DNA of 6,727 nucleotides from an uncultured Lachnospiraceae bacterium (GTDB taxonomy: Bacteria > Bacillota > Clostridia > Lachnospirales > Lachnospiraceae). The notes below the pieces were generated by a model. That model made no database searches. It saw only the letters and a list, made by a program, of their open reading frames with translations, and was not told where the DNA came from. The position numbers and the translations under genes were made by a program. The DNA is taken from positions 1 through 6,727 of the forward strand of contig CASDUB010000007.1 of the NCBI GenBank assembly GCA_949283905.1, written 5' to 3'. Shown here piece by piece: positions 5,135 through 6,727 of the stretch; position 1 is the first letter of the stretch; the number at the start of each line of letters is the position of its first letter.

Positions 5135-5973
5135 TTCAAAATATCGAGCCGCACAGATTTCATAATGAGTACAGGTCGGATGCGAAGCCGACGCCTGAAA
5201 GTTATGTTATCAGGATGAAGGGCAGAAGCCCTCTCGCGAGGGTCGTGGAGATAAACGGCGAAAAAAGGATGGAATTTCCTAAAGCAGAGGCCTTTGATAC
5301 AGAAAAGACAGTTTATGCGTTCAGTATAGATAATACGGAGTATTTTCTCGATATAAGCGGAAGCACGAAAGAGATAGAAGGCTTTACGTTTGATGAATTC
5401 AAAAGCTACAGAAGAGATCTCGCCGAATCACATATGTACGGTATGATAGTTTTTACTGCAGACCATCTTAATCAATGGTATCTTATAAGCCGATACTGCG
5501 GATTTTGCGGTGCAAAGACAGTTCACTCAAAAACAGAACGCGCAAGGCATTGTCCTAAGTGCGGCAGAGAGATCTATCCGAGCATAATGCCGGCAGTCAT
5601 TGTAGGGGTAAAAAACGGTGACAGGCTGCTTATGACAAAATACAGAGGAAGAGATATTTCTTATTACGCGCTTATTGCCGGATTTGTTGAGATAGGAGAG
5701 ACGCTCGAAGAATGCGTCGCAAGAGAAGTAATGGAAGAGACCGGCATAAAAGTAAAAAATATAAGATATTATAAATCCCAGCCGTGGGGGATGGCGCGCG
5801 ACCTTCTCGCGGGATTTTACTGTGAAGTCGATGGAGACGACGAGATCACTATCGACAGAAATGAACTGAAACTCGCTCAGTGGGTGAAGCGTGAAGATAT
5901 AGAGCTTCAGCCTGATGATTACAGCCTTACAAATGAGATGATGAAAACATTTAAGGAAGGCATCGAAAAATAA
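5131..5973 (+). CDS. nudC: NudC-like NAD(+)/NADH diphosphatase (Nudix hydrolase)
   Basis: A 280-residue protein with the full NudC plan. After a variable N-terminal domain comes a zinc ribbon with C123-x2-C126 and C141-x2-C144, then the catalytic Nudix domain. The Nudix box is complete: G184-x5-E190-x7-R198-E199-V-x-E202-E203-x-G205-I206, whose glutamates bind the divalent metal. Ten residues later S216-Q-P-W219 matches the NADH-diphosphatase signature that sets NudC apart from other Nudix enzymes; after W219 the sequence is GMARD rather than the E. coli-like PFPxS. NudC enzymes split NAD(H) to NMN(H) and AMP and remove NAD caps from RNA 5' ends. AGGAG at 5116-5120 is the ribosome site, 10 bases before the ATG. 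The start overlaps the stop of the preceding small gene by ATGA, so it may be translated with the ADP-ribosyltransferase module, a suggestive link through NAD+. The enzyme call is strong; the functional link is inference. Confidence 0.9.
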   Translation: MIQNIEPHRFHNEYRSDAKPTPESYVIRMKGRSPLARVVEINGEKRMEFPKAEAFDTEKTVYAFSIDNTEYFLDISGSTKEIEGFTFDEFKSYRRDLAESHMYGMIVFTADHLNQWYLISRYCGFCGAKTVHSKTERARHCPKCGREIYPSIMPAVIVGVKNGDRLLMTKYRGRDISYYALIAGFVEIGETLEECVAREVMEETGIKVKNIRYYKSQPWGMARDLLAGFYCEVDGDDEITIDRNELKLAQWVKREDIELQPDDYSLTNEMMKTFKEGIEK

Positions 5974-5996
5974 ATTTAGTTACAAGGAGATGTTAA

Positions 5997-6533
5997 ATGA
6001 AAGTTTGTGTATACTGCGCAGCAGGAGATCATGTAGATGAAAAATACAAAATAGTTATGAGAGAACTCGGACAGCGTCTGGCGAAAAATGGTCATACGCT
6101 TGTATTCGGAGGAGGAGCTTCCGGACTTATGGGAGCTGTATTTAACGGTGTAAAGGAAAATAACGGAACGGCTATCGGCGTTGTTCCTGATTTTATAAAT
6201 GAATTTGAACCTACAAACATCGGCGCGTTTAATATCAATGTTCCTGATATGGCGACCAGAAAATTGATAATGGAAAAGAATTCGGATGTGTTTATTGTCG
6301 CACCGGGCGGCATAGGGACTTTTGATGAATTTTTTCAGTGTCTTACATTAAAAGAACTCAAGAGACATAATCATCCGATCATAATATTTAACTTTGATCA
6401 TTTTTATGATGACCTTATCACTTTCATAAATAAATGTATGGAAAAGAAGTTTATAAAGGAAACGGTAAGAGGTCTTGTCTGCGTCTGCACTACGGTAGAT
6501 GAGATCTTTGAAAAACTGAATGAATCCAAATAA
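5997..6533 (+). CDS. LOG family nucleotide 5'-monophosphate phosphoribohydrolase
   Basis: A 178-residue Rossmann-fold protein of the LOG/TIGR00730 family, often mislabelled lysine decarboxylase. The nucleotide-binding loop GGGASGLMG lies at 38-46, and the catalytic signature PGGIGTFDE at 103-111 includes the key glutamate E111. The conserved R88-K89 pair precedes it, as in active LOG enzymes. Such proteins cleave N6-modified AMP, and often other nucleoside 5'-monophosphates, to a free base and ribose 5-phosphate. In plants and some bacteria this makes cytokinins; in most bacteria the physiological substrate is unknown. AAGGAG at 5984-5989 lies 7 bases before the ATG, and the gap from nudC is 23 bases, so the two are likely cotranscribed. 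NudC would yield AMP and NMN, both nucleoside monophosphates, which makes a salvage link conceivable; that is inference. Confidence 0.88.
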   Translation: MKVCVYCAAGDHVDEKYKIVMRELGQRLAKNGHTLVFGGGASGLMGAVFNGVKENNGTAIGVVPDFINEFEPTNIGAFNINVPDMATRKLIMEKNSDVFIVAPGGIGTFDEFFQCLTLKELKRHNHPIIIFNFDHFYDDLITFINKCMEKKFIKETVRGLVCVCTTVDEIFEKLNESK

Positions 6534-6536
6534 AAC

Positions 6537-6573
6537 AAATACCCCCGACGTCAAATGGCGCCGGGGGTATTTT
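6537..6573. terminator. Bidirectional Rho-independent terminator between converging genes
   Basis: Left arm 6537-6552 pairs with right arm 6557-6572 (core TACCCCCG with CGGGGGTA), with one A-C mismatch, one G-T wobble and an AAAT loop. Plus-strand transcripts end in TATTTTA just after the LOG stop. On the minus strand the same hairpin is followed by ATTTGTTTTATTT, so it can also end the converging gene whose stop lies at 6593-6595. Confidence 0.85.
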
Positions 6574-6592
6574 AAGGCCTGCTTATATCGTT

Positions 6593-6727
6593 TTAATAGA
6601 ACATGCTGAGCATTGTCTCTGAATTAGCTTCTGACAGTGCATCCGAGTTGTTGAGGAAAAGCACGTCTTTGATGTTTTTGCTTTCAACAAAATCTATAAG
6701 ACTTCCCGTGTAGTATCTGTAGTCAAC
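6593..6727 (-). CDS. C-terminal fragment of a converging gene, probably DHHW-family cell-surface protein
   Basis: On the minus strand, 44 sense codons run from the window edge (base 6727) to a TAA at 6595-6593. The sequence begins VDYRYYTGSLIDFVES, continues KNIKDVLFLNNSDALSE and ends MLSMFY. The pattern D-x-R-Y-Y-x-G-S-L-x-D-F-V, followed by an x-I-x-D-V-L-x-L-x-N strand, is one I associate with the C-terminus of DHHW proteins, SGNH-hydrolase-like predicted surface or cell-envelope proteins common in clostridial genomes. It lacks any start within the window, so only the end is visible. The frame is coding-like and stops 20 bases before a hairpin usable in this direction, which supports a real gene. 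The family name is tentative because the catalytic part lies outside the window. Confidence 0.6.
   Translation of the reverse strand, partial: VDYRYYTGSLIDFVESKNIKDVLFLNNSDALSEANSETMLSMFY

Overview
The window looks like chromosome from a low-to-mid G+C anaerobic Bacillota, class Clostridia (a gut Lachnospiraceae or Anaerovoracaceae type organism is my best guess). The reasons are AGA/AGG- and ATA-rich codon use, strong AAGGAGG-type ribosome sites, short intergenic gaps, and a gene set of flavin oxidoreductase, flavodoxin, TetR and DUF3791/DUF3990 proteins. No rRNA, tRNA, CRISPR array or transposase was seen.

Layout. (1) 1-2187, plus strand: the 3' part of a large multidomain redox protein, entering from the left edge. 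It holds an FAD/NAD(P)-binding module of the old-yellow-enzyme/2,4-dienoyl-CoA reductase type, an extended-SDR (epimerase-like) module and a C-terminal zinc-binding module. It ends at a strong hairpin terminator (2208-2237). (2) 2241-3508: a self-contained regulatory unit. A near-consensus promoter (TTGACG-17-TATACT) is bracketed by two matching TGAC-N5-GTCA dyads and drives a flavodoxin-like gene and a TetR regulator, followed by a GAAA-loop terminator. The likely logic is a TetR autorepressor sensing a ligand that also calls for the flavodoxin. (3) 3546-4106: a GNAT acetyltransferase. (4) 4198-5134: a compact, A+T-richer three-gene module. A DUF3990 protein (putative ADP-ribosyltransferase fold) sits between two small proteins that are both DUF3791-like and align to each other. 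Every junction is a 4-base ATGA overlap. (5) 5131-6533: a NudC-like NAD(H) diphosphatase, joined to the module by a further ATGA overlap, then a LOG-family nucleotide phosphoribohydrolase. The run ends at a hairpin (6537-6573) that can serve both strands. (6) 6593-6727, minus strand: the C-terminal 44 codons of a converging gene, probably a DHHW-type cell-surface protein.

The most interesting part is 4198-6533. A likely NAD+-consuming ADP-ribosyltransferase with two related small partners is arranged like a tripartite toxin-antitoxin or defence cassette, and is translationally coupled to an enzyme that hydrolyses NAD(H) and NAD-capped RNA. Biochemical activity and the toxin/antitoxin assignment are inferences, not read from the sequence.
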